64,000 nucleotides of DNA from Kluyvera sp036759925 (lineage in GTDB: Bacteria > Pseudomonadota > Gammaproteobacteria > Enterobacterales > Enterobacteriaceae), in NCBI RefSeq assembly GCF_036759925.1, contig NZ_JAPKIB010000014.1, positions 55,434 through 119,433 on the forward strand, written 5' to 3'. Below, one piece after another: positions 1-8,043 of this stretch. The notes under the pieces were generated by a model that ran no database searches, was not told the origin of the DNA, and worked only from the letters and a program-made list of their open reading frames with translations. The translations under genes and the position numbers were made by a program. How positions within the stretch are numbered: the first letter of the stretch is position 1; the number at the start of each line of letters is the position of its first letter.

Positions 1-27
1 GAAGTGATCGTTAACTCCGAGTACTAA
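1..27 (+). CDS. aphA: Acid phosphatase AphA, 3' end only
   Basis: Only the last eight codons and the TAA stop are in the window. They read EVIVNSEY, which is the C-terminus I remember for the periplasmic class B acid phosphatase AphA of enteric bacteria. Position next to yjbR and uvrA fits the E. coli order tyrB-aphA-yjbQ-yjbR-uvrA, except that no yjbQ lies between. The identification rests on eight residues plus synteny. Confidence 0.7.
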   Translation, partial: EVIVNSEY

Positions 28-41
28 CGCCCTACCAATAA

Positions 42-122
42 ATGATGCTTTTTTAGTCAAAATCAGGCGCTGAAAGGTTTATCCTTTCGGCGTCTTGTTG
101 CACACTGAGATGATGCTTTTTT
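42..122. repeat. 13-bp direct repeat flanking the aphA-yjbR junction
   Basis: The same 13 bases, ATGATGCTTTTTT, occur at 42-54 and 110-122. They bracket the short spacer in which E. coli carries yjbQ. This may be a scar of a deletion or short duplication, or chance in T-rich intergenic DNA. Confidence 0.5.
68..99 (+). terminator. Probable aphA terminator
   Basis: A 10-bp stem (68-77 with 83-92, one G-U pair) with a 5-base loop is followed by a T-rich stretch (TCTTGTT). It lies 40 bases after the aphA stop and before yjbR, so it probably ends the aphA transcript. Confidence 0.6.
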
Positions 123-159
123 GCACAGCGTGGTTGGCGAGACTGAGGAGTATAAAATG

Positions 160-513
160 ATGACCAGTTCGGATCTTCTGCAGTACTGCATGGCGAAGCG
201 TGGCGCGGAACAGAGCGTACACAGCGACTGGAAAGCAACACAAATTAAAGTGGCCGACGTGCTGTTTGCGATGGTGAAGGATGTGGAAGACCGCCCGGCG
301 GTGTCGCTGAAAACTAGCCCCGAACTGGCAGAACTGCTGCGCCAGCAGCATAAAGACGTTCGCCCAAGCCGCCATCTCAATAAAGCGCACTGGAGCACCA
401 TCTACCTGGATGGTTCGCTGCCAAGCTCACAAATTTACTATCTGGTGGATGCGTCGTATCAGCTGGCGGTGGATCTGCTGCCGGAAACGCTCCGACAGCA
501 GATGTACTCGTGA
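160..513 (+). CDS. yjbR: MmcQ/YjbR family protein
   Basis: A 117-residue protein of the MmcQ/YjbR family, which has a CyaY-like double-wing fold; its function is not established. The centre (LKTSPELAELLRQQH, then DVRPSRHLNKAHW) is nearly the E. coli YjbR sequence as I remember it. The ATG at 160 aligns with the E. coli start; an in-frame ATG at 157 is also possible, and GAGGAG at 145-150 serves either. The gene converges with uvrA with no spacer: its TGA at 511-513 abuts the uvrA stop at 514-516. yjbQ, the usual upstream neighbour in E. coli, is absent. Confidence 0.9.
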   Translation: MTSSDLLQYCMAKRGAEQSVHSDWKATQIKVADVLFAMVKDVEDRPAVSLKTSPELAELLRQQHKDVRPSRHLNKAHWSTIYLDGSLPSSQIYYLVDASYQLAVDLLPETLRQQMYS

Positions 514-3339
514 TTAACCCAGCAGAGGCTTCAGGAAGCGTGCCGTGTGCGAGGCTTCGCAGTTCGCCACCGTTTCTGGCGTACCGGAAACGAGGATTTC
601 ACCGCCGCCGCTGCCGCCTTCTGGACCGAGATCGACAATCCAGTCCGCGGTCTTAATCACGTCCAGGTTGTGCTCGATAACCACAATGGTGTTGCCCTGA
701 TCTCTCAGTTGATGCAGCACTTCCAGCAGTTGCTGGATGTCAGCAAAGTGCAGGCCGGTGGTTGGTTCGTCCAGAATATAGAGCGTTTGACCGGTGCCGC
801 GTTTTGACAGCTCGCGCGCCAGCTTCACGCGCTGGGCTTCCCCGCCGGAGAGCGTGGTGGCCGATTGGCCGAGACGGATGTAGGTCAGGCCAACGTCCAT
901 CAGCGTTTGCAGCTTACGCGCCAGCGCCGGAACGGCATCGAAGAACTCACGTGCCTCTTCAATGGTCATATCCAGCACTTCGTGGATAGTCTTGCCCTTG
1001 TACTTAATCTCCAGCGTTTCGCGGTTATAGCGTTTGCCTTTGCACTGATCGCACGGCACATAGATATCCGGCAGGAAGTGCATTTCGACTTTGATGACGC
1101 CATCGCCCTGACAGGCTTCGCAGCGACCGCCACGGACGTTAAAGCTGAAACGGCCTGGCGTATAGCCGCGTGAACGCGATTCCGGCACGCCCGCAAACAG
1201 CTCACGCACTGGCGTAAAGACACCGGTGTAGGTAGCCGGGTTGGAACGCGGAGTACGGCCAATCGGGCTCTGGTCTATATCGATAACTTTATCGAAATGC
1301 TCCAGCCCCTGAACGTCGCGGTATGGTGCCGGTTCAGCGATGGTGGCGCCGTTTAACTGGGTCTGGGCAATCGGGAACAGCGTGTCGTTAATCAGCGTCG
1401 ATTTACCGGAACCGGAAACGCCGGTGATGCAGGTAAACAGACCGACCGGTAGCGTCAGGGTCACGTCTTTCAGGTTATTACCCGTGGCGCCCGTCAGCTT
1501 AAGCACTTTTTCCGGGTTTGCCGGCACGCGGTTTTTCGGCACTTCAATTTTGCGTTTGCCGCTCATGAACTGCCCGGTTAACGACTCTGGCACCGCCATA
1601 ATGTCGTCCAGCGTCCCTTCAGCGACCACCTGGCCACCGTGAACCCCCGCGCCTGGGCCAATATCGATAACGTGGTCGGCGGCGCGAATGGCGTCTTCGT
1701 CGTGCTCGACCACAATCACCGTATTGCCGAGGTTGCGCAGGTGAATCAGCGTGCCGAGCAGACGTTCGTTGTCGCGCTGGTGCAGGCCGATAGACGGCTC
1801 ATCCAGCACGTACATCACGCCAACCAGCCCCGCGCCAATCTGGCTTGCCAGACGGATACGCTGCGCCTCGCCGCCGGAGAGGGTCTCTGCGGAGCGGGAA
1901 AGCGTCAGGTAATTGAGGCCGACGTTGACCAGGAACTTCAGACGGTCACCGATCTCTTTCAGTACTTTTTCTGCAATTTGCGCGCGCTGGCCGGAGAGCT
2001 TCAGGTTATTGAAGAAGTCCATCGCGTGACCGATGCTCATGTCGGAGATGGTTGGCAGCGGCGTATTTTCAACGTATACGTGACGCGCTTCGCGACGCAG
2101 GCGGGTGCCGTCGCAGCTGGCACACGGACGGTTGCTGATGAACTTCGCCAGCTCCTCGCGTACCGCGCTGGATTCCGTCTCTTTATAGCGGCGCTCCATG
2201 TTGTGCAGCACGCCTTCGAACGGATGGCGGCGCACGGACGTATCGCCACGGTCGTTAATGTATTTGAATTCAATCGACTCTTTACCGGAGCCGTAGAGAA
2301 TCGCTTTCTGCGCAGCGGCATCAAGGCTTTCCCACGGTGCTTCAACGTCGAATTCGTAGTGTTCTGCCAGCGATTTGAGCATCTGGAAGTAATAGAAGTT
2401 ACGACGATCCCAGCCGCGAATCGCGCCGCCGGCCAGCGACAGCTCTGGATTCTGGATCACGCGGTCAGGGTCGAAATACTGCTGCACGCCGAGGCCGTCA
2501 CAGGTTGGACACGCGCCCGCCGGGTTGTTGAACGAGAACAGGCGTGGTTCAAGCTCGCGCATGCTGTAGCCGCAGATAGGGCAGGCGAAGTTGGCGGAGA
2601 ACAGCAGCTCTTCCGCTTTCGGGTCGTCCATATCGGCGACCACCGCCGTGCCGCCGGAGAGCTCCAGTGCGGTTTCAAACGATTCCGCCAGACGCTGCGT
2701 CAGGTCATCGCGTACTTTAAAGCGGTCAATCACCACTTCGATGGTGTGTTTCTTCTGCAGCTCGAGCTTCGGTGGATCGGAAAGGTCACAGACTTCACCG
2801 TCGATACGCGCGCGGATATAGCCCTGGCTTGCCAGGTTTTCCAGCGTTTTGGTGTGCTCACCCTTACGCTCTTTAATGATCGGGGCCAACAGCATCAGGC
2901 GTTTACCTTCCGGCTGCGACAGCACGTTATCGACCATCTGGCTGACGGTTTGCGCCGCCAGCGGCACATCGTGATCCGGGCAGCGCGGCTCGCCTACGCG
3001 AGCGTAAAGCAAACGCAGGTAGTCGTGAATTTCGGTAATGGTACCGACCGTCGAACGCGGGTTGTGTGACGTCGACTTCTGCTCGATAGAAATCGCAGGC
3101 GACAGCCCTTCAATATGATCGACATCCGGCTTTTCCATCAGCGACAGGAACTGGCGCGCATAGGCAGAAAGCGATTCTACATAGCGACGCTGCCCCTCGG
3201 CGTAAAGAGTGTCAAAAGCCAGTGAGGATTTGCCAGACCCGGACAGCCCGGTCACAACAATCAGTTTGTCGCGAGGGATGACGAGGTTGATATTTTTGAG
3301 ATTATGGGTGCGGGCGCCCCGAACTTCGATCTTATCCAT
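514..3339 (-). CDS. uvrA: UvrABC excision nuclease subunit A
   Basis: This 941-residue protein is the damage-recognition ATPase of nucleotide excision repair. It loads UvrB on lesions as a UvrA2B complex in the cytoplasm. Two ABC ATPase modules are visible: Walker A GLSGSGKS at residues 31-38 and GVSGSGKST near 641-648, with LSGGEAQR signatures near 489 and 831. Zinc-finger cysteines CPIC...CPTC near 253-280 and CEAC...CDQC near 740-766 are present. Length matches E. coli UvrA (940). It is divergent from ssb, with a LexA box in the shared promoter region, so SOS induction is expected. Confidence 0.98.
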   Translation of the reverse strand: MDKIEVRGARTHNLKNINLVIPRDKLIVVTGLSGSGKSSLAFDTLYAEGQRRYVESLSAYARQFLSLMEKPDVDHIEGLSPAISIEQKSTSHNPRSTVGTITEIHDYLRLLYARVGEPRCPDHDVPLAAQTVSQMVDNVLSQPEGKRLMLLAPIIKERKGEHTKTLENLASQGYIRARIDGEVCDLSDPPKLELQKKHTIEVVIDRFKVRDDLTQRLAESFETALELSGGTAVVADMDDPKAEELLFSANFACPICGYSMRELEPRLFSFNNPAGACPTCDGLGVQQYFDPDRVIQNPELSLAGGAIRGWDRRNFYYFQMLKSLAEHYEFDVEAPWESLDAAAQKAILYGSGKESIEFKYINDRGDTSVRRHPFEGVLHNMERRYKETESSAVREELAKFISNRPCASCDGTRLRREARHVYVENTPLPTISDMSIGHAMDFFNNLKLSGQRAQIAEKVLKEIGDRLKFLVNVGLNYLTLSRSAETLSGGEAQRIRLASQIGAGLVGVMYVLDEPSIGLHQRDNERLLGTLIHLRNLGNTVIVVEHDEDAIRAADHVIDIGPGAGVHGGQVVAEGTLDDIMAVPESLTGQFMSGKRKIEVPKNRVPANPEKVLKLTGATGNNLKDVTLTLPVGLFTCITGVSGSGKSTLINDTLFPIAQTQLNGATIAEPAPYRDVQGLEHFDKVIDIDQSPIGRTPRSNPATYTGVFTPVRELFAGVPESRSRGYTPGRFSFNVRGGRCEACQGDGVIKVEMHFLPDIYVPCDQCKGKRYNRETLEIKYKGKTIHEVLDMTIEEAREFFDAVPALARKLQTLMDVGLTYIRLGQSATTLSGGEAQRVKLARELSKRGTGQTLYILDEPTTGLHFADIQQLLEVLHQLRDQGNTIVVIEHNLDVIKTADWIVDLGPEGGSGGGEILVSGTPETVANCEASHTARFLKPLLG

Positions 3340-3425
3340 TCACCTTTCCCGGTAGAGGAGATACACGGATTGCCTGGTTTGTTAGAAGGACAAACGGCAG
3401 AAACGGCTAATTATGACACAACTTA

Positions 3426-3445
3426 ACCTGAATGAATATACAGTA
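3426..3445. promoter_or_regulatory. LexA (SOS) box between uvrA and ssb
   Basis: The 20-bp site has the CTG-N10-CAG core (CTG 3428-3430, CAG 3441-3443) around an A/T-rich centre. It closely resembles the known E. coli uvrA-ssb operator and lies between the two divergent start codons, so it should repress uvrA and modulate ssb. Confidence 0.9.
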
Positions 3446-3593
3446 TTGGAATGCCGATTCTGGATGCTGATGAAAATTGCAGCGGGATAAGATGTTTAGT
3501 GGAATCTGTCTCGCAGCTACCAAAATACCGTCTGGAAATGATACACTGGCGCGTTTACACTTAATCAAGATTCATATTTCAGGAGAGACAAAC

Positions 3594-4121
3594 ATGGCCA
3601 GCAGAGGCGTAAACAAGGTGATTCTCGTCGGTAACCTGGGCCAGGACCCGGAAGTACGCTACATGCCGAATGGTGGCGCAGTTGCCAACATTACGCTGGC
3701 GACTTCCGAATCCTGGCGCGACAAAGCGACCGGTGAAATGAAAGAGCAGACTGAATGGCACCGCGTTGTGCTGTTCGGCAAGCTGGCGGAAGTAGCAGGC
3801 GAATACCTGCGTAAAGGCTCTCAGGTCTACATTGAAGGCCAGCTGCGTACCCGTAAATGGACCGATCAGTCCGGTGCTGAAAAATACACCACCGAAGTCG
3901 TGGTTAACGTTGGCGGCACCATGCAGATGCTGGGTGGCCGTCAGGGCGGCGGTGCACCAGCAGGTGGCGGCCAGCAGCAGCAGGGCGGTTGGGGCCAGCC
4001 TCAGCAGCCACAGGGCGGCAACCAGTTCAGCGGCGGCGCGCAGTCTCGTCCGCAGCAGCAGTCCGCTCCGGCACCGTCTAACGAACCACCGATGGACTTC
4101 GACGACGATATCCCGTTCTGA
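3594..4121 (+). CDS. ssb: Single-stranded DNA-binding protein
   Basis: SSB coats single-stranded DNA during replication, repair and recombination and recruits partners through its C-terminal tip. The 175-residue protein has an N-terminal OB fold (starts MASRGVNKVILVGNLGQDPE), a Gly/Gln-rich flexible linker from about residue 115 with Q runs, and the conserved acidic tip MDFDDDIPF. E. coli SSB has 178 residues, the difference being in the linker. The ATG at 3594 has AGGAGA upstream at 3581-3586; longer in-frame extensions are unlikely. A strong terminator follows at 4160. Confidence 0.98.
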   Translation: MASRGVNKVILVGNLGQDPEVRYMPNGGAVANITLATSESWRDKATGEMKEQTEWHRVVLFGKLAEVAGEYLRKGSQVYIEGQLRTRKWTDQSGAEKYTTEVVVNVGGTMQMLGGRQGGGAPAGGGQQQQGGWGQPQQPQGGNQFSGGAQSRPQQQSAPAPSNEPPMDFDDDIPF

Positions 4122-4159
4122 TTATTCGCCGTCCTGACGGCATTTATCAAAACGACACA

Positions 4160-4186
4160 AACCCTGCTTCGGCAGGGTTTTTGCTT
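4160..4186 (+). terminator. ssb terminator
   Basis: Stem AACCCTGC (4160-4167), UUCG-type tetraloop (4168-4171), stem GCAGGGTT (4172-4179) and a T run follow the ssb stop by about 40 bases. This is a textbook intrinsic terminator. Confidence 0.95.
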
Positions 4187-4317
4187 TTTTAATGCGCACC
4201 ATCAGCTCACATCAGCACCGCTTCGGTGCGGACATTGCCCCGCGTTAACCTTCTCTTTTTCCCTTTGGTTTACATAACTCCAAGATAATTAACAAAAATA
4301 ACAGTTGGCACGTTTTG

Positions 4318-4349
4318 TGCCTACATCAGTGTATACACTCATGTAGGCA
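4318..4349. promoter_or_regulatory. 32-bp palindromic operator, probable GntR-family site
   Basis: Arms TGCCTACAT (4318-4326) and ATGTAGGCA (4341-4349) are perfect inverted repeats, with the palindrome GTGTATACAC (4329-4338) sharing the same centre; only one pair of the 32 bases (4327/4340) mismatches. It ends 11 bases before the start of the HpxW-like gene. The GTATAC core resembles sites of the FadR subfamily of GntR regulators. The operon's last gene encodes such a regulator, so local autoregulation is the simplest reading. Confidence 0.75.
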
Positions 4350-4360
4350 AGGTGCAGACG

Positions 4361-5968
4361 ATGACTCAAATCCAATCAGCTAAATGTATGCAGGGCATGG
4401 CCGTTGCGCCGCACTCGCTGGCCGCGGAAAGCGCGGTGGCCGTTTTGCGTGATGGCGGTAATGCGGTTGAGGCGATGGTGGCGGCAGCGGCGACCATTGC
4501 GGTGGTTTACCCGCATATGAACGGCATCGGCGGCGATGGATTCTGGTTAATCTCAAAGCCGGGTGAAGCACCGGTGGCGATCCAGGCCTGCGGCTTTGCG
4601 GCAGAGAATGCGAATATCGATTTTTATCGTCAGGCGGGCTACGAGCAGGTTCCGGTGCGCAGCCCGTTGGCGGCCAATACCGTCGCTGGTACGGTGGGCG
4701 GTTGGGAACGTGCGCTGGAGTGGGCAGGGGAGCAGAGAGGCAACGCGCCGCTGCCGCTAACGCGCCTGCTGAACGATGCCATCCACTATGCGCGTCATGG
4801 CGTACCGGTGAGCGAAGGGCTGCATCAACAAATCACCGCGCGTTTGCCACATCTCGGTCAGTACCCCGGTTTTCGCAGCCTGTTTGCACCAGAAGGTCAG
4901 GCGCTTGGTCCCGACGATCTGCTGCTTCAACCTGCGCTCGCTAACACTCTGGAGCGGTTGGCAACTCACGGACTGAGTGATTTTTACCATGGTGAAACGG
5001 CCAGACTGATTGCCTGCGAACTGGAGGCGGCTGGAAGCCTGCTGCGCTTTAGCGACTTTGACGCTTTTCGCGCGGCGCGGGTGAAACCGCTGGCGCTGGA
5101 AACGGAGATTGGGACGGTTTATAACCTGCCGCCACCGTCGCAGGGCCTGGTCTCGCTGCTGATTACCGGCATTATCGAGCAGCAGCGTAAAAAGGGGGCT
5201 ATTGCCGACGAAGCCGATTTTGTCCACCTTTGCGTCGAAGCAACCAAACTGGCGTTCACCCTGCGCGATCGCCATATCACCGATCCGGCCCATATGACCC
5301 TCGACCCACAGTCGCTGCTGACGGCAGACAGTATCGCTCAGCTTAGCGCACAGATTGTGCCCGACCGGGCACAGGCCTGGGGCAAAGGGCGCGGGCCTGC
5401 GGACACCATCTGGATGGGGGTTATCGACAGTTCCGGCACCGCCGTTAGCTTTATCCAGAGCATTTATCATGAGTTTGGCAGTGCGGTGATCCTCGCCGAT
5501 AGCGGCATCATCTGGCAAAACCGCGGCAGCAGCTTTTCGCTTGATCCGAACGCCACCAACCCATTACAGCCGGGCCGCCTACCGTTCCATACCCTCAACC
5601 CAGGGCTGGCGCGTCTGGCCAACGGCGACGTGCTGGTGTACGGCAGCATGGGTGGAGATGGTCAGCCGCAGACGCTGGCGGCGATCTTTGACCGCATTCT
5701 CCACCAGAATATGACCCCGCAGGCGGCCGTGGCCGCTCCGCGCTGGCTGTTAGGGCGCACCTGGGGAGAAAGCAGCGATACGCTTAAGATTGAAAGCCGC
5801 CTTAGAGCGGCGACTACCGACACCCTCAAACAGTACGGCCATGACGTCGATATTTACCCCCCTTATGACGACCTCATGGGGCATGCCGGGGCAATCCTCC
5901 GGCACTGCAACGGCATGCTGGAAGGCGGCAGCGACCCACGTAGCGACGGTGGCGTTGCCCGCTGGTAA
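4361..5968 (+). CDS. Gamma-glutamyltransferase-family Ntn hydrolase, HpxW-like (oxamate amidohydrolase)
   Basis: A 535-residue proenzyme of the gamma-glutamyltranspeptidase family. Such proteins self-cleave before a threonine that becomes the nucleophile; here the likely one is Thr349 in GPADTIWMGVID. The C-terminal half (SFIQSIYHEFGS, then YGSMGGDGQPQT and PRWLLGRTWG) resembles Klebsiella HpxW, which hydrolyses oxamate to oxalate and ammonia in purine breakdown. There is no signal peptide, unlike periplasmic Ggt. Start ATG at 4361 has AAGGTG at 4349-4354; a GTG at 4352 is less likely. The next genes are an OFA-type carrier and a GntR regulator, which suits import and hydrolysis of a small oxo-acid amide. 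Substrate is inferred. Confidence 0.8.
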   Translation: MTQIQSAKCMQGMAVAPHSLAAESAVAVLRDGGNAVEAMVAAAATIAVVYPHMNGIGGDGFWLISKPGEAPVAIQACGFAAENANIDFYRQAGYEQVPVRSPLAANTVAGTVGGWERALEWAGEQRGNAPLPLTRLLNDAIHYARHGVPVSEGLHQQITARLPHLGQYPGFRSLFAPEGQALGPDDLLLQPALANTLERLATHGLSDFYHGETARLIACELEAAGSLLRFSDFDAFRAARVKPLALETEIGTVYNLPPPSQGLVSLLITGIIEQQRKKGAIADEADFVHLCVEATKLAFTLRDRHITDPAHMTLDPQSLLTADSIAQLSAQIVPDRAQAWGKGRGPADTIWMGVIDSSGTAVSFIQSIYHEFGSAVILADSGIIWQNRGSSFSLDPNATNPLQPGRLPFHTLNPGLARLANGDVLVYGSMGGDGQPQTLAAIFDRILHQNMTPQAAVAAPRWLLGRTWGESSDTLKIESRLRAATTDTLKQYGHDVDIYPPYDDLMGHAGAILRHCNGMLEGGSDPRSDGGVARW

Positions 5969-6062
5969 CCCAGCATTTTCCAAATGAAACATTCGCGGAA
6001 TGATGAGGCGTGCTGGGCGCGCCCGCGTTCTGACGACATTTTTTCGTCTATTGGAGCGTAAA

Positions 6063-7319
6063 ATGACCGTTCTCAGAGAACCTTTGGTAGCACCAAAATT
6101 TGGCAAATGGGCGCAGCTGGTGCTGGGTCTTATCTGTATGGCCTCAATCTCCAGCCCGCAGTACGTGTGGACGCTGCTGACCAAACCGCTGACGGAAAAG
6201 TTGGGCGTCGGCTTGCCGGAGCTGCAGGTAACCTTTTCGCTGCTGATTATTCTGCAGACCTTCTTTTCTCCCTTCCAGGGACGGCTGGTTGAACGATTTG
6301 GCCCCCGGTTGTTGATTTCAATCGGCACGGTGATGGCTGGGCTAAGCTGGGTGCTCTCCGCGCATATCAATGGCCTGATGGCGCTCTACCTGGTCTACGG
6401 CTGCATCGGTGGGTTGGGCACCGGGATTGTGTACATTGGTGTCGTTGGGCTGATGGTGAAGTGGTTCCCGCAAAACCGGGGTTTTGCCGCAGGGGCAGTG
6501 GCGGCGGGTTACGGTATGGGGGCGATTTTGACCACCTTCCCGATCTCGATTTCGCTGGGCAGTTATGGGCTCGAGCAGACCATGACCGTGTTCGGTATCG
6601 TCTTTGCTATCGTCGGGCTATTGGCCAGTCAGGGGCTGAGCTTGCCACCCAATTCGACTGCGCTGCCGGTTAGCCGGAAAATCGTGCAGGGGACGCGTCA
6701 GTTCACCTCTCGCGAAATGCTGCGCCAGCCTCTGTTCTGGCTGATGTTTGCCATGATGGCGATGATGTCGACCTCCGGGCTGATGGTGACCTCGCAAATG
6801 GCCATCTTTGCCGAAGATTTTGGCATCAGTAAAGCCGTGGTGTTCGGCATGGCCGCGCTGCCGTTGGCATTGACCATCGACCGCTTTACCAACGGTTTGA
6901 CCCGCCCGTTGTTTGGTTTTATTTCTGACCGCTACGGTCGTGAAAAAACCATGTTCATTGCCTTCGCCCTTGAAGGGGTAGCGATGACGCTATGGCTGGC
7001 TTGTCGGGAGGATCCGATGCTGTTTGTGCTGCTCTCCGGGGTGGTGTTCTTCGGCTGGGGTGAAATCTTCTCGCTGTTCCCTTCTACGCTGACCGACACG
7101 TTTGGCAGCGAGAATGCCGCCTCAAACTACGGCTGGCTGTATATCTCGCAGGGGATTGGTTCCATTTTCGGTGGGCCGCTGGCCGCGTTGCTATACCAGC
7201 ACACTCAAGGGTGGCACGTGGTCTTCGGCTGTGCAATTGCCCTTGATTTCATCACTGCGGGGCTGGCACTGTGGGTGCTGAAACCCTGGCGTGCGCGCTT
7301 TATTCGCCAGCACAGTTAA
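6063..7319 (+). CDS. MFS transporter, oxalate/formate antiporter (OFA)-like
   Basis: A 418-residue, 12-helix major facilitator carrier. Loop motif RLVERFGPRLL after helix 2 and FISDRYGREKTM in the matching second-half loop are MFS signatures; VYIGVVGLMVKWFPQNRGFA is typical of the OxlT-like oxalate:formate antiporter group. The ATG at 6063 has GGAG at 6053-6056; an upstream in-frame ATG at 6000 gives a charged, unconvincing extension. It follows the HpxW-like gene by 94 bases and precedes the GntR regulator by 13. Exchange of oxamate for oxalate across the inner membrane is a plausible but inferred role. Confidence 0.8.
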   Translation: MTVLREPLVAPKFGKWAQLVLGLICMASISSPQYVWTLLTKPLTEKLGVGLPELQVTFSLLIILQTFFSPFQGRLVERFGPRLLISIGTVMAGLSWVLSAHINGLMALYLVYGCIGGLGTGIVYIGVVGLMVKWFPQNRGFAAGAVAAGYGMGAILTTFPISISLGSYGLEQTMTVFGIVFAIVGLLASQGLSLPPNSTALPVSRKIVQGTRQFTSREMLRQPLFWLMFAMMAMMSTSGLMVTSQMAIFAEDFGISKAVVFGMAALPLALTIDRFTNGLTRPLFGFISDRYGREKTMFIAFALEGVAMTLWLACREDPMLFVLLSGVVFFGWGEIFSLFPSTLTDTFGSENAASNYGWLYISQGIGSIFGGPLAALLYQHTQGWHVVFGCAIALDFITAGLALWVLKPWRARFIRQHS

Positions 7320-7332
7320 TTGCGGAGCACTT

Positions 7333-8037
7333 ATGACGGTCACGACATCGGAACCTACGCCGCTTCTTGCGCATTCGGAACGGGTATTTCTGCAGCTACG
7401 GCAGGAAATTTATCAGTTCGTCCTGCTGCCCGGCGATCGCTTTACAGAGGTGGACATCGCCCGGCGGCTGGGATGTTCCCGCACGCCGGTTCGCGAAGCG
7501 CTGCTGTTGCTGCAAAACGAGGGGCTGGTCAGACGCTGCCTGCGTAACGGCTGGGAAGTGTTCCCCATTGATTTCGATGTCTATGAAGACCTGTACGAGA
7601 CCCGCGCGCTGATTGAAGTGAATTCGGTGCGCAGTCTGTGCAGCTCGACGTCAGCAAAAGTGAAGCGTGAGGTGCTTGCCGGGCTGAAGGCTGTCTGGCA
7701 GGTTGCGCCGGAAGTCGCGCTGGCGTGTGATGATATCGCTTCGCTGGACGAGCAGTTTCATCTGGCGCTAACCGAGGCGGCAGGCAATCGAGAGTTGACG
7801 GCGATTCTGACCAATATAACCAACCGTATTCGTATTATGCGGCGGCTCGATTTTGAATATGAAACCCGGATAACCCAGACTTACAAAGAGCACGCAGAGT
7901 TGCTGGAGGCAATTGAACAACGTGACGAAGCGCGGGCGGTAGCGCTGATCGCCGCGCATATTCAGGATGCTTACAAAGGTGCCAGCACCATTACTCTGCG
8001 CCGCTTGCAAGGTGTGCGGGTTAAGCAAATTCTGTAA
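7333..8037 (+). CDS. GntR-family regulator, FCD (FadR C-terminal) type
   Basis: A 234-residue repressor-type protein. The N-terminal winged helix (residues about 15-75) has the hallmark FTEVDIARRLGCSRTPVREALLLLQNEGLV; the C-terminal all-helical FCD ligand domain includes the metal-binding pattern DEQFHLALTEAAGNREL. Such domains bind small carboxylates, often with a metal ion. The ATG at 7333 has GCGGAG at 7322-7327, and the gene is 13 bases after the MFS gene, so it is probably cotranscribed. The palindrome at 4318-4349 is the likely target. It converges with the lytic transglycosylase gene, six bases apart. Confidence 0.88.
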   Translation: MTVTTSEPTPLLAHSERVFLQLRQEIYQFVLLPGDRFTEVDIARRLGCSRTPVREALLLLQNEGLVRRCLRNGWEVFPIDFDVYEDLYETRALIEVNSVRSLCSSTSAKVKREVLAGLKAVWQVAPEVALACDDIASLDEQFHLALTEAAGNRELTAILTNITNRIRIMRRLDFEYETRITQTYKEHAELLEAIEQRDEARAVALIAAHIQDAYKGASTITLRRLQGVRVKQIL

Positions 8038-8043
8038 CCGGTG

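Noticed and set aside
1639..3069. 476-codon open frame on the plus strand opposite uvrA
   Set aside because: Antisense shadow of a well-conserved gene, with His/Val/Arg-rich composition typical of such shadows.
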